A stretch of DNA of 64,000 nt from NCBI GenBank assembly GCA_031272985.1, contig JAISSU010000016.1, positions 152,201-216,200 on the forward strand. Direction: 5' to 3'. The translations under genes and the position numbers were made by a program. This document shows, piece by piece, positions 21,462 to 30,099 of the stretch (positions are counted from its first letter, which is position 1; each line of letters begins with the position of its first letter). The stretch is from Lachnospiraceae bacterium (GTDB lineage Bacteria > Bacillota > Clostridia > Lachnospirales > Lachnospiraceae). Under the pieces are notes generated by a model that worked only from the letters and a program-made list of their open reading frames with translations, searched no databases and was not told the origin of the DNA.

Positions 21462-22427
21462 TTACTTAGTCAATAATACCCCGTCTTTATTGGTCTCACC
21501 GACAATATAATGCGGCCGCTTTTTAATCTCACGGAATATTCTGGACAGGTATTGCCCCAGAATACCCAGACAGAATAGCTGAATACTGCCGATAAAGGTG
21601 ATAATACAAATAATCGGAATCCAACCGGTGACCGGATTAGTAGCTATCAATTCCCACACGATGCAGACAATCAAAACCAAAAACGATATTACGGTGAAAA
21701 TAATCCCGCACCAAAAGGCCAGTGTCAGAGGCGCATAGGAAAAGTTAACGACATTATCAAGAGTGTATTTAACAAAAGAATTCAAATTCCATTTCGAGGA
21801 CGTGGTCTCGGTCATATGCTCTTCGTAGGAAAGCCAATAAGTCCGAAACCCTACCCAGTCATAAATGCTTTTTGAAAAACGGTCATACTCACCGAGGGCT
21901 AAAATCGCCTGAACCATCTGCCGACGCATAATCCGAAAATCCATTGCATCCTCTACCAACTCGTTTTCACTTATTTGGCCGATAATCATATTAGAGAGCT
22001 TTGAGTAGACGTTTTTATTATTGATCTCGTCATCCTTGCGAGATATTTTAGTAGCTACGCAATCATAAAGTCCGGATGAAAGAATCTTAAGCATCTTCGG
22101 CAATAGATTCCTCGGTTCCTTCATATTAAGAGACATTAAAGCAATATAGTCGCCGTCCGAATTCGCAAAGCCCGCGTATAAAGAAGCCTCTTTCCCGAAA
22201 TGTCTCGAAAAAGTGATGTACTCAATACGCTTGTCACGTCGCGTCATCTCACGTAGCACCCTCAGCGTTTTATCTTGAGAACCATCGTCAATAAACAAAA
22301 CCTTAAACTGATAATCGGTGAGCTTTGACATAATTGGGTGAATTTCCTCAAGAAAGGTCGGAATATCCCCCTGTTCATTGTAGCAGGGGACCACTATGGT
22401 CACCCGCTCCTTTTTCATCGCTTCCAT
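21462..22427 (-). CDS. Family 2 glycosyltransferase (GtrB/DPM1-like)
   Basis: A 321-residue GT-A enzyme with C-terminal membrane anchor. The N-terminal TIVVPCYNEQGDI opens the Rossmann-like fold and FIDDGSQDKT carries the UDP-sugar site. Two helices (about residues 230-255 and 265-290) follow. This layout matches GtrB/YfdH-type transfer of sugar to undecaprenyl phosphate. GAGG lies before the ATG. It appears monocistronic. Confidence 0.9.
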   Translation of the reverse strand: MEAMKKERVTIVVPCYNEQGDIPTFLEEIHPIMSKLTDYQFKVLFIDDGSQDKTLRVLREMTRRDKRIEYITFSRHFGKEASLYAGFANSDGDYIALMSLNMKEPRNLLPKMLKILSSGLYDCVATKISRKDDEINNKNVYSKLSNMIIGQISENELVEDAMDFRIMRRQMVQAILALGEYDRFSKSIYDWVGFRTYWLSYEEHMTETTSSKWNLNSFVKYTLDNVVNFSYAPLTLAFWCGIIFTVISFLVLIVCIVWELIATNPVTGWIPIICIITFIGSIQLFCLGILGQYLSRIFREIKKRPHYIVGETNKDGVLLTK

Positions 22428-22503
22428 TACGATACCTCATCGCCTGTTGATTAGAGAAAACATACCGCATTTTTGATAAAAAGTCAACAAGCGCGTTAAG
22501 GCT

Positions 22504-22674
22504 TCATTTCGACTTCTGCGGCGAGAAGGCTTTAGTGAGAATGGAAATCCCCTGAAACTTAACTAAGCCAAGTAAACGAAGTGCGGGACCGCTGGGTCTT
22601 TTTACACCTCTTTCCCATTCCGAAACCGTATTCTTAGAAACATTTAAATAATGGGCAAATGCGGATTGAAAACA
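22504..22674 (-). pseudogene. Truncated XRE-family (HigA-like) regulator remnant
   Basis: In the 474-base gap between the glycosyltransferase and the SDR gene, the minus strand has an open frame of 56 codons ending in TGA at 22504-22506. It reads as the second half of an XRE helix-turn-helix: SAFAHYLNVSKNTVSEWERG followed by a KRPSGPALRLL segment, the HigA/NadS-type pattern. The frame is closed by TAA (22675-22677) with no start codon or first helix, so the N-terminal half is missing. It is too short to be a working antitoxin. Confidence 0.7.
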
Positions 22675-22806
22675 TTATCGCAAAACATTAATATTTTCAA
22701 TATCATTTTTAATAATAAACTGCAATAGACTACAATTTTTGCGATTGTTTTTTCCGGAAGCCATAAGCATCTTGCCTATCAAACGATTAATTATAATGAA
22801 ACAAAC

Positions 22807-22835
22807 TTGACATTGAACGCTTAAATGGGTACTGT
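22807..22835 (+). promoter_or_regulatory. Promoter of the SDR gene
   Basis: Perfect TTGACA (22807-22812), a 17-base spacer and TACTGT (22830-22835) point toward the gene at 22901. GGGGG at about 22890-22894 is the ribosome-binding site. Confidence 0.6.
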
Positions 22836-22900
22836 TTTAGCCACAGACAATAAAATAATTTTACTCTTAAGAATCCTGATTTTATTGCAAGGGGGTAATC

Positions 22901-23668
22901 ATGGTAGTTTCAATTGTTACTGGCGCGTCGTCCGGAATCGGGCGTGAATTCGCCAAATGTGTTTCAAATGAATTTCCGGCGGATGAAATGTGGCTAATTT
23001 CTCGCAGGAGAGACAGGCTTATTGAATTAGAAAAAGAACTTGGCTGCAAATGCCGCATTTTTGCAATGGATTTAACATTACCCGATTCTTTGATGAAATT
23101 GCAGATTCTGCTGAAATTGACTAACGCCGAAGTGTCTACCTTAGTCAATGCCTCAGGAATCGGACGTTTCGCTCTTTCAACCGAAGTAAGCAGCGAAATC
23201 AACGACCGGATGATTGACTTAAATGTTAAAGCCCTGACGCATATTTGCTTTATGTGCATTCCTTATATGAAAGCAGGTTCGTCTATCATCAACATGGGCT
23301 CACTATCATCGTTTCAGCCGGTTCCCTATATCAATGTCTATGGTTCCACAAAAGCTTATGTGCTAAGTTTTACCCGCGCATTAAATGTGGAATTAAAATC
23401 AAGAGGGATTCGCTGCATTTGTGTTTGCCCCGGTTGGGTAAAAACTGAATTCTTTGATCACGCTATCAGTGATAATAACGCGATCACTTACTTTAATAAA
23501 CTGCGTGAGCCTGCGCCTGTAGCAAAAAAAGCCATGAAAGACTTAAAAAAAGGCAAGGACCTCACAATTTACGGTCTGTCCGAACGCATACAGGTCCTCG
23601 CCACAAAATTGTTTTCGCATAAATTTGTCATGAAAGTATGGATGAAGCAACAGGGACATGACAGCTAA
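22901..23668 (+). CDS. Short-chain dehydrogenase/reductase (SDR)
   Basis: A 255-residue classical SDR, NAD(P)-dependent oxidoreductase of unknown substrate. The TGASSGIGREF cofactor loop is at about residues 8-18, the catalytic Ser is in MGSLSS, and the YxxxK pair is in YGSTKAY. The C-terminal PGWVKTEF loop is also standard. It stands alone on the plus strand, convergent with the lipoprotein at 23691, and marks the left border of the accessory island. Confidence 0.92.
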   Translation: MVVSIVTGASSGIGREFAKCVSNEFPADEMWLISRRRDRLIELEKELGCKCRIFAMDLTLPDSLMKLQILLKLTNAEVSTLVNASGIGRFALSTEVSSEINDRMIDLNVKALTHICFMCIPYMKAGSSIINMGSLSSFQPVPYINVYGSTKAYVLSFTRALNVELKSRGIRCICVCPGWVKTEFFDHAISDNNAITYFNKLREPAPVAKKAMKDLKKGKDLTIYGLSERIQVLATKLFSHKFVMKVWMKQQGHDS

Positions 23669-23690
23669 CAGTTCCTTTTTGTGTCGGCCA

Positions 23691-24182
23691 TTATTTATTT
23701 TGAGAAAGAAAATCATGAATATCTTCATCTGAAACCATAACATCAGATGGGATCTCAAGGCTTCTTTCCATTGTTTCTCCCACGAAATATGCAAAATGAG
23801 GTACAAAACGGATTTCATACTTATCCCGAAAGCTCATAAGTTCTGCGTTGCTATCCTCATATGGAAACATACTGTCAAGATAGTAAACCTTTGTACCCTC
23901 TTCTAAAATGTGTTCTGCCAAAAGACAAACAAAAATCCGGCAATACTCGCAAGATGACCTACCGGTATATAGTAGGAAGTCTTCTCCGTTTTCCTGCATC
24001 GATTCAATGTCCTGGACTGTAACTTCAGCAAAATGACCTACAATTTCATTATATTCTTCCTCTGAAATCAATGCATTGTCAGATAAAGTTACGGTTGTAC
24101 ACCCGTTTATTGATAATAACATACTAATCAATAATACCAGGATAATCATTTTATCGCTTAGTCTCCCGTAATTCTTACGCAT
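23691..24182 (-). CDS. Thioredoxin-fold lipoprotein (bacteriocin accessory type)
   Basis: A 163-residue protein with a signal peptide and lipobox (INGC near residue 28) and a thioredoxin-like domain with a CEYC redox motif in SSCEYCRIF. Bacteriocin accessory proteins such as PedC/Bta carry the same 'C-x-x-C-R-x-F' site and assist disulfide formation in exported peptides; that role is inferred here. I choose ATG 24182, just past the ATPase stop, behind AGGAGGG. It is the last gene of the leftward island operon. Confidence 0.82.
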   Translation of the reverse strand: MRKNYGRLSDKMIILVLLISMLLSINGCTTVTLSDNALISEEEYNEIVGHFAEVTVQDIESMQENGEDFLLYTGRSSCEYCRIFVCLLAEHILEEGTKVYYLDSMFPYEDSNAELMSFRDKYEIRFVPHFAYFVGETMERSLEIPSDVMVSDEDIHDFLSQNK

Positions 24183-24183
24183 A

Positions 24184-24861
24184 TTATTGCCCACCCTCCT
24201 GTGATACTATTCTTCCGTCTTCCATCCTAATAATACGTGAGCAATGATTGGCCACGCGCTCATCATGAGTGACGATAATCAAAGTTTGATGGTACTCCTG
24301 ATTCGCTTTTATTAATAACGCAACGATATCTTCTCCTGTTTTTGAGTCAAGATTTCCGGTAGGTTCATCAGCTAGAAGAATAGCCGGTTTTGATATTAAA
24401 GCACGTCCTATTGCAACTCGCTGTTGCTGGCCTCCTGATAACTGTGACGGCAAAAAAGTCTTTCGCTCATCAAGCCCCATGTCCTTTAATAACTCATCTA
24501 AAGGAAAGGCTGGCTTTTTCTTTGCTAACAAAAGTGGCAGAACAATATTCTCTTCCACACTAAGCACAGGTAATAGATTGAAAAACTGATAAATCATTCC
24601 AATATTATTTCGTCGAAAGGTAGTCATTTTTGAGTCATTCATTTGATACAAATCTTCACCAAGGATTGAAACGATTCCTGTTGTCGGGGCTTCAATACCG
24701 CCAAGAACGTGAAGAAGTGTGGATTTTCCACAGCCGGACGGCCCAATTATCGCTAACATTTCACTTTTATTAATTGATAGGCTAACATCACACAGCGCTT
24801 TTACGGGGTTTTCTTCTGTTCCGAATGTTTTTGATACATTTTGTGTTTTCAATATCTCCAT
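24184..24861 (-). CDS. ABC transporter ATP-binding protein (island)
   Basis: A 225-residue LolD/MacB-type ATPase with Walker A GPSGCGKST, signature LSGGQQQR and Walker B ILLADEPTGN. Start ATG 24861 has AGGAG six bases upstream; the ATG two codons earlier directly abuts that site. It follows the 801-residue permease by 9 bases and presumably powers it. ATPase/FtsX pairs of this kind often give immunity to, or export, antimicrobial peptides. Confidence 0.93.
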   Translation of the reverse strand: MEILKTQNVSKTFGTEENPVKALCDVSLSINKSEMLAIIGPSGCGKSTLLHVLGGIEAPTTGIVSILGEDLYQMNDSKMTTFRRNNIGMIYQFFNLLPVLSVEENIVLPLLLAKKKPAFPLDELLKDMGLDERKTFLPSQLSGGQQQRVAIGRALISKPAILLADEPTGNLDSKTGEDIVALLIKANQEYHQTLIIVTHDERVANHCSRIIRMEDGRIVSQEGGQ

Positions 24862-24870
24862 ATTCATCTC

Positions 24871-27276
24871 CTATAAATTCTCATTTTTCAGAGCCTCGGC
24901 TATACTTATCGATTTCAGTCCTAACATAGATATGAGGGCAACTGGAATTAACACTAAAACAAGTGAAGCATACACAACACCTATCCAATTCCAAGGAATG
25001 AGAATTTCAATAGCTGCTTGTTGCCTCAACTCAAGAAACTGCAACAGCATCAAGAATCCGCCAATAATTGCTCCTATCACCCCTGCAACACCAAATTGAA
25101 ACAATAATTCCTGTAATTGAACCTGAAATAACTGAATGCTATTCATTCCTAATGACCTCAAGACCGAAAACTCTCGTTCCCTTAAGATTAGTCTTGTTCG
25201 CACATAATTAAGGCTACCAATTAGAGCAAATAACAGCGCCATAACAATACTTCCGGTTATAAAGAACAGTTTGAGGATTTTCGACGGATCGCGGTATCGT
25301 TCATTTTGTAAAATGTTTTTATTCCCATATTCCCATGCATTACTTTCATTAGAATATTCACTAATATTATTGTAAGCAGCATCCTTCAATGTTGATTCTT
25401 CAAGCGCCTTTCTGACAGAAACTTGCAATTGCGCTTCGGATACATTTGAATGACTGTTTATAAAGACATAGTTTTCGACAGGCGAGTATGAGCGATACAT
25501 CAATGAATTCGTTTGAGCAGGCATTCTTCCATATGCAGCCGAAATACTATCTTCCCGAAGAAACTGGTTAAATTTTTGCATAGGCATATAAATGTTGATT
25601 GTAGCGTCATAGTTTTGGTTATATCCATCCATTTTTTGATATAATTCATCAGGAAGAATCGGAACAGGTGAAGCCTCTTTTGTAGTACCCACAATAAAGA
25701 TTTCAGCTGAACACAGAGTATCAGCGTAAGCAATACTGCCTGCTACCCATAAATCGCCATACTTCCCGAACAATATGTCTGTTGTTTTGCACTTAATAGG
25801 TTTAAGAATGCTTTGAAACGAGGGCTCTTCGAAATGACTATCCTGAATCAGCACATAGTCTTCAACGATAGCAGGGTACACTCCGTCTTCAGGCAAGGAA
25901 TACTCACCTTCTATGCCGGCGATATACTCCAAGAAAAGCCGTTCTTCAATACCGATTATGCAGACATTTACACCATAATACGATTTGTCATCAGTTGTCA
26001 AACCGTCAATAGTCACAGGGTTATATGCTCCTAAACCATAAAGCCTGAACGATAGTAAATCATCTCTTATGCAACTTTTATCGAAAAGTACGTCACCTAA
26101 GTGAAGGACTCTTACAAGTTTAGAGTCACTTGTTTCAGGAAGATTATAAATGCTCACATTAGTATTATCTAAGACATCCTCGTCATCGCTGAAAATTGTA
26201 ATCCAAGCATCAGCTTGAGTTTTTGTTCGTCGATCTTGTATAAAATATGTGCCTTTTGCAATTTGCTGATAAACGTAGCCATTGATAGCCATAACAATGA
26301 CAGCAGTCAGAAGCAGTACCATTGAAATAGTTCTCTTGTAGTTGTAGAATATGTTTCTTAAAGCAAGCTTCATCCCAAAAAATCTCTTTGTTATTATTTG
26401 TCCAAAATACTTATAGGTTTGACTTTTATCGCGGAACCCATTCAGTAAATCCATTACCTGAACTTTTCTGGCTGATAAAGCAGGTCTAAGTGCCCCAAAT
26501 ACAATCGAAACGATACTTACCAAGACTGCTAATAATAGCGCTTCCCAATGAAAGAATAGTCGCAACTTTTCAATATTCATCAGGTTTTCTATTTTGTTAC
26601 AGAAAACATAATAACATGCAACAAAGCCTAAAGTGCCTATTAACAATCCAATGCCTAATCCTATGCCTCCTAAAATGCCCGCTTCTCCCATTATGTATTC
26701 AAATTTTTGAAATGGCGAAGCATAAACGCAGGACAAGAGTCCTATTTCTCTTCTTTTTTGGAGATAAGTCAAAGCGAAAGAGGTATAAATAAAATATGCC
26801 AGTAGTAACAATAATAGTGCCATTAACGAAAGCGCAAAAGTCCGTATTGATAGCACTGTTGTATTATCAAGTGATAGCCCGTAAAATTCCAATAAATCAA
26901 AGTGGTAAGAAATATTATCTTCGTTTTTTGACATTTCAATTTCGTCAGCAAGATTTTGAATATCTTGAAAGAACTGACGATTAACTTTTATTAAAGCAAT
27001 TTTAACGTCATAAAGCTGATTATTCTCATGTCTATTACTCGATAGAACTCGCGGGTCTTCAGAAACCTTGTCGGCTTGCTCGGCACTGAGATCATGAAAG
27101 CAAACTTGCCACTCTCCATTGTTCTGAATCTCTATTTCTTTCATAAAATCAGTTGTCCAAAACAGGCCTAGTGCAACAAATGTATATATTGCAACAGCAA
27201 CGGCGATGTTCACTATTGTCCGCCTTGTTCTTTTTTTGTTGAGCTTAATACTTTTAATTATAAGTTTTACTAACAT
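24871..27276 (-). CDS. FtsX-family ABC permease, large (island)
   Basis: An 801-residue permease. The first helix is at about residues 18-42. A first FtsX domain (about 145-270) has several helices, with a second start-like helix near 318-338. A large extracytoplasmic region (about 340-665) and a final set of three helices (about 675-790) follow. This two-FtsX layout is that of peptide-resistance or peptide-exporting permeases. AAAGGA precedes the ATG. It lies between the C39 exporter and its ATPase. Confidence 0.9.
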   Translation of the reverse strand: MLVKLIIKSIKLNKKRTRRTIVNIAVAVAIYTFVALGLFWTTDFMKEIEIQNNGEWQVCFHDLSAEQADKVSEDPRVLSSNRHENNQLYDVKIALIKVNRQFFQDIQNLADEIEMSKNEDNISYHFDLLEFYGLSLDNTTVLSIRTFALSLMALLLLLLAYFIYTSFALTYLQKRREIGLLSCVYASPFQKFEYIMGEAGILGGIGLGIGLLIGTLGFVACYYVFCNKIENLMNIEKLRLFFHWEALLLAVLVSIVSIVFGALRPALSARKVQVMDLLNGFRDKSQTYKYFGQIITKRFFGMKLALRNIFYNYKRTISMVLLLTAVIVMAINGYVYQQIAKGTYFIQDRRTKTQADAWITIFSDDEDVLDNTNVSIYNLPETSDSKLVRVLHLGDVLFDKSCIRDDLLSFRLYGLGAYNPVTIDGLTTDDKSYYGVNVCIIGIEERLFLEYIAGIEGEYSLPEDGVYPAIVEDYVLIQDSHFEEPSFQSILKPIKCKTTDILFGKYGDLWVAGSIAYADTLCSAEIFIVGTTKEASPVPILPDELYQKMDGYNQNYDATINIYMPMQKFNQFLREDSISAAYGRMPAQTNSLMYRSYSPVENYVFINSHSNVSEAQLQVSVRKALEESTLKDAAYNNISEYSNESNAWEYGNKNILQNERYRDPSKILKLFFITGSIVMALLFALIGSLNYVRTRLILREREFSVLRSLGMNSIQLFQVQLQELLFQFGVAGVIGAIIGGFLMLLQFLELRQQAAIEILIPWNWIGVVYASLVLVLIPVALISMLGLKSISIAEALKNENL

Positions 27277-27311
27277 GTTTTCCTTTCATAATATTAAAAT
27301 GGTTGAGATAT

Positions 27312-29459
27312 CTAACAAGAAATATTTCTGGCTTTCAAAATCTTTCCATTTTCGATTCTGTACTTTGGTAAGTTTTCAAATAGTGCATTTTTCCTGTGAT
27401 TCACAATAATACAGGTCATTTTTTTATATTCAGAAAAAATCGCCGATAGAATTTGCATTTCTGATTCTACATCTAAATGGCAGGTGGCTTCATCAAGGAT
27501 GAGAATCTCAGGCTTTTGGAGAAGTGTTCGGGCAAGACATAGTTTTTGTCGTTCTCCCGAAGAAAGACCCATGGCATTTTCACTAAGTATTGTCATAAGC
27601 CCATTCTCCTGATGAGCGACGAATTCACCTAATTGGCATATTTCTAGTACATGAATGATTTCGCCTATAGATATCTTGCGTCTTCCTAAAGTCAGATTTT
27701 CATATAATGTGCCCGAAAATAATAAATGATTTTGAGAAGCGTATGCAATATTATTTCTCAGTATTTCAACAGGTATATCATTTATATTGATGCCACCAAT
27801 CGAAATGTTCCCGTCTTCAACTCGATAGAATCTAATTAACAGCTTACTCAAAGTGGTTTTCCCAGCGCCATTATCCCCCATTAACAAAAGCTTTTCCCCG
27901 GAGCCAATTCGAAACTCAGCCTCTCTTAATAAAGGGTGCGCGTCAGAATAAGAAAAAGTAACTTTATTGAAACATATTTCTTTGGTTTCAAATGGTAATT
28001 CCGTAACAGGACACGAGTATTCATCTTCCGTAGTGGCTTCAAAAACCTCGCTTATTTTTCTTGATGAAACAGAAAATTTCTGAAATGAGTATTGCAACTC
28101 TATAATGTTCTTAATTGGCTCCAAAAAATAGCTTATTAGCGGTTGAAAGATTAACAGAGTCCCAAGCGTAATTCTCTCCGTAAATACAAACAATCCACCA
28201 ATCGCAATAACAATTAAACTTCCAACATTATTTATCAATTCTTCAAGCCCCACCTTAATAGCTGCCAATTGTTCACCCTTGCAAGCATGATAGGTAAATT
28301 GATTAACCGCTTTTTCAAAACAAGTATTTCGAAATTTCTGGCAATTTGTTGATTTGATCGTTTCAATAGCAGTTATTGACTCTTTGTAATATGACAATAA
28401 CGAAGCTTCCTTTTTTGTTGTCTCTCTAATGTTTTTGCGAAACTGTTTTTTTGTCAGAAATACTATAATTAATTGGAACACTCCCAAAGCGGAAATGCAA
28501 AAAAATAATTCATTACTGATTTTAAAGAGAATAATCGCCGATACAATTGACTGCATTATACTCAATACTAATACCAAAAGACTATTAATCATTGTCTCAA
28601 CGACTTCACGCGTTAATAGTAACCTATTCAAAAGTTCGCCATCATTTTTAGACTTAAAATAGCTAAGCGGAAGTCGCAATAATTTTTCAAAAAAAGAAAC
28701 AAGAAGTCTTCTATGGAACTGCTTTGAAACATGCGCAATTAGGTAACTTCTGAAAATGAAAAACGCAAAACCCAATAAATAGATTATTCCAATTATCACA
28801 ATTAATCTATGAAAATGTATACCATTGCTAAATTTTATTAACTCATCAGTATAAAGGTGGGGTTTCGAACTAACCAGCGCGTCAAACAGTTTTCTAAAAG
28901 AAAGCGTTCCTAAGAAGTTTAGCCCAGTTAACATTAATGAAAACGTCATAATGAGTACAATGCAAACTTTATACCCGAATAGTATTCGGTAATAGGAGTC
29001 ACCAGAATGAGATATTATTTTCTTTTCAGTAAATGATTCTGATTTTGTAATCAATAAAATATTGCCGGTCCATATATTTTCAAAATCTGACTTCGTTACT
29101 CTTCGATATCCAATAGCCGGATCAAAAAAATGTATATACCGCGAACCAACCTTTGTGACTACAATGAAATGTAAACAAATGGATTCAGAAGACACTTGGG
29201 CAATTAAAGGAAAATTTCGTCTGTCATGCGCTATTTCTTCCAGAAAATCTGCCAAGCCACCTTGTAAAGCCTCCGCATAAAACCCAATTTTATTAGCTGC
29301 GCGTATTAAACTATAAAAGTTGGTGCCTTCAGAATTGCACTCCGTTAGCTTTATGAATCCCGAAAGCGAATCATTATAATTGTAATATGTGCAAATAGTA
29401 GCTAAACAAGCAGCACCACAGTCATTTATATCATTTTGGTATATGCCTTTAAGTCTCAT
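27312..29459 (-). CDS. Peptidase-containing ABC exporter (C39, bacteriocin type)
   Basis: A 715-residue PCAT exporter. The N-terminal C39 peptidase has Cys14 in NDCGAAC, His97 in LHFIVV and Asp113 in FFDPA, so the triad is complete. Six membrane helices (about residues 155-430) and a nucleotide-binding domain with GDNGAGKTT, LSSGERQ and LILDEATCHLD follow. In this family the protease removes a leader after a double-Gly motif while exporting the peptide. No neighbour with a clear double-Gly leader is seen. The ATG has GAGGA only 3 bases upstream, and a 21-codon ORF ends 18 bases before it. Confidence 0.94.
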   Translation of the reverse strand: MRLKGIYQNDINDCGAACLATICTYYNYNDSLSGFIKLTECNSEGTNFYSLIRAANKIGFYAEALQGGLADFLEEIAHDRRNFPLIAQVSSESICLHFIVVTKVGSRYIHFFDPAIGYRRVTKSDFENIWTGNILLITKSESFTEKKIISHSGDSYYRILFGYKVCIVLIMTFSLMLTGLNFLGTLSFRKLFDALVSSKPHLYTDELIKFSNGIHFHRLIVIIGIIYLLGFAFFIFRSYLIAHVSKQFHRRLLVSFFEKLLRLPLSYFKSKNDGELLNRLLLTREVVETMINSLLVLVLSIMQSIVSAIILFKISNELFFCISALGVFQLIIVFLTKKQFRKNIRETTKKEASLLSYYKESITAIETIKSTNCQKFRNTCFEKAVNQFTYHACKGEQLAAIKVGLEELINNVGSLIVIAIGGLFVFTERITLGTLLIFQPLISYFLEPIKNIIELQYSFQKFSVSSRKISEVFEATTEDEYSCPVTELPFETKEICFNKVTFSYSDAHPLLREAEFRIGSGEKLLLMGDNGAGKTTLSKLLIRFYRVEDGNISIGGININDIPVEILRNNIAYASQNHLLFSGTLYENLTLGRRKISIGEIIHVLEICQLGEFVAHQENGLMTILSENAMGLSSGERQKLCLARTLLQKPEILILDEATCHLDVESEMQILSAIFSEYKKMTCIIVNHRKNALFENLPKYRIENGKILKARNISC

Positions 29460-29477
29460 TTGTCCTCGTACTAAGTC

Positions 29478-29543
29478 TCAGTAAAATTTGAAAATCATAA
29501 ATAGTTTCCTTGAACTTGTAAATACAAATTTGAGTTTTCGCAT
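29478..29543 (-). CDS. 21-residue small ORF upstream of the C39 exporter
   Basis: ATG (29541-29543) to TGA (29478-29480) encodes a 21-residue basic, hydrophobic peptide starting MRKLKFVF and ending IFKFY. AAGGAGG (plus 29551-29557) lies exactly 7 bases upstream, a better site than the exporter's own. A promoter lies 30-60 bases further upstream. It could be a leader peptide coupling translation of the exporter, or a short amphipathic peptide product. It has no double-Gly motif. No homology can be assessed from sequence alone. Confidence 0.5.
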   Translation of the reverse strand: MRKLKFVFTSSRKLFMIFKFY

Positions 29544-29571
29544 AACAATGCCTCCTTATTTTGATGCTTAC

Positions 29572-29601
29572 AGTTTACATCATCTCAAAATAGTATGTCA
29601 A
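29572..29601 (-). promoter_or_regulatory. Promoter of the leftward island operon
   Basis: On the minus strand TTGACA (plus 29596-29601), an 18-base spacer and TAAACT (plus 29572-29577) lie upstream of the 21-codon ORF and the exporter. A TGTCAA/TTGACA element recurs in both island promoters. Confidence 0.6.
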
Positions 29602-29644
29602 TATTTATTTATTGTTTTTGTTTAAATTTATTTAATCTTTAATG

Positions 29645-29677
29645 TGTCATTGACATCTTGTTCTTACGTGCTATAAT
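29645..29677 (+). promoter_or_regulatory. Promoter of blaI-like operon with dyad
   Basis: TTGACA (29650-29655), a 16-base spacer and TATAAT (29672-29677) lie 38 bases before the BlaI-like start. A perfect dyad TGTCA-T-TGACA (29645-29655) covers the -35 and is a candidate operator for the BlaI-like repressor. A further TTGACA lies at 29690-29695. The operator assignment is inference. Confidence 0.6.
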
Positions 29678-29714
29678 ATTTTTGCACAGTTGACAATTAT
29701 TATAGGGGTCTATT

Positions 29715-30098
29715 ATGAATAGAATTAGTCTTAGTAAAAAAGAATTAGATGTTATGTTCGTATTTTGGAATACGAATGAAGCCCTTACGGCATCTGATGT
29801 TTTCACAAAAAATCCGAATTTGAACTTCAACACAATTCAAGCCGTCTTAAAAAAACTATTGAAATATGAATATATTAGAGTTGCAGGCATAGTATATCAT
29901 GGCACTGTTCTTACACGCACTTACACTGCCGTTCTTTCTAATGAAGAATACTTAATAAGCCAACTACAAGACAATAAATTCGCGGCTCGTAACCTGTTTT
30001 CTGCCTTAGTTCATAAGGTCGATAGTCCTGAAGTTCTTTCAGAATTAGAGTGTATTATCAAAGAACAAAAAGAAGTATTAGGTAAAGAGGTTAAATGA
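29715..30098 (+). CDS. BlaI/MecI/CopY-family transcriptional repressor
   Basis: A 127-residue winged-helix repressor. The family pattern ISLSKKELDVMFVFW opens it, and the recognition helix region is FNTIQAVLKKLLKYEYI (about residues 37-53). A C-terminal dimerisation helix follows. In this family, proteolysis through a partner M56 protein releases repression; the partner gene begins 2 bases after the stop. AGGGG precedes the ATG. Expected targets are its own operon and the divergent exporter operon. Confidence 0.9.
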   Translation: MNRISLSKKELDVMFVFWNTNEALTASDVFTKNPNLNFNTIQAVLKKLLKYEYIRVAGIVYHGTVLTRTYTAVLSNEEYLISQLQDNKFAARNLFSALVHKVDSPEVLSELECIIKEQKEVLGKEVK

Positions 30099-30099
30099 T

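Noticed and set aside
22882..23259. 125-codon minus-strand ORF opposite the SDR gene
   Set aside because: Antisense to a gene with complete SDR motifs; no family features.
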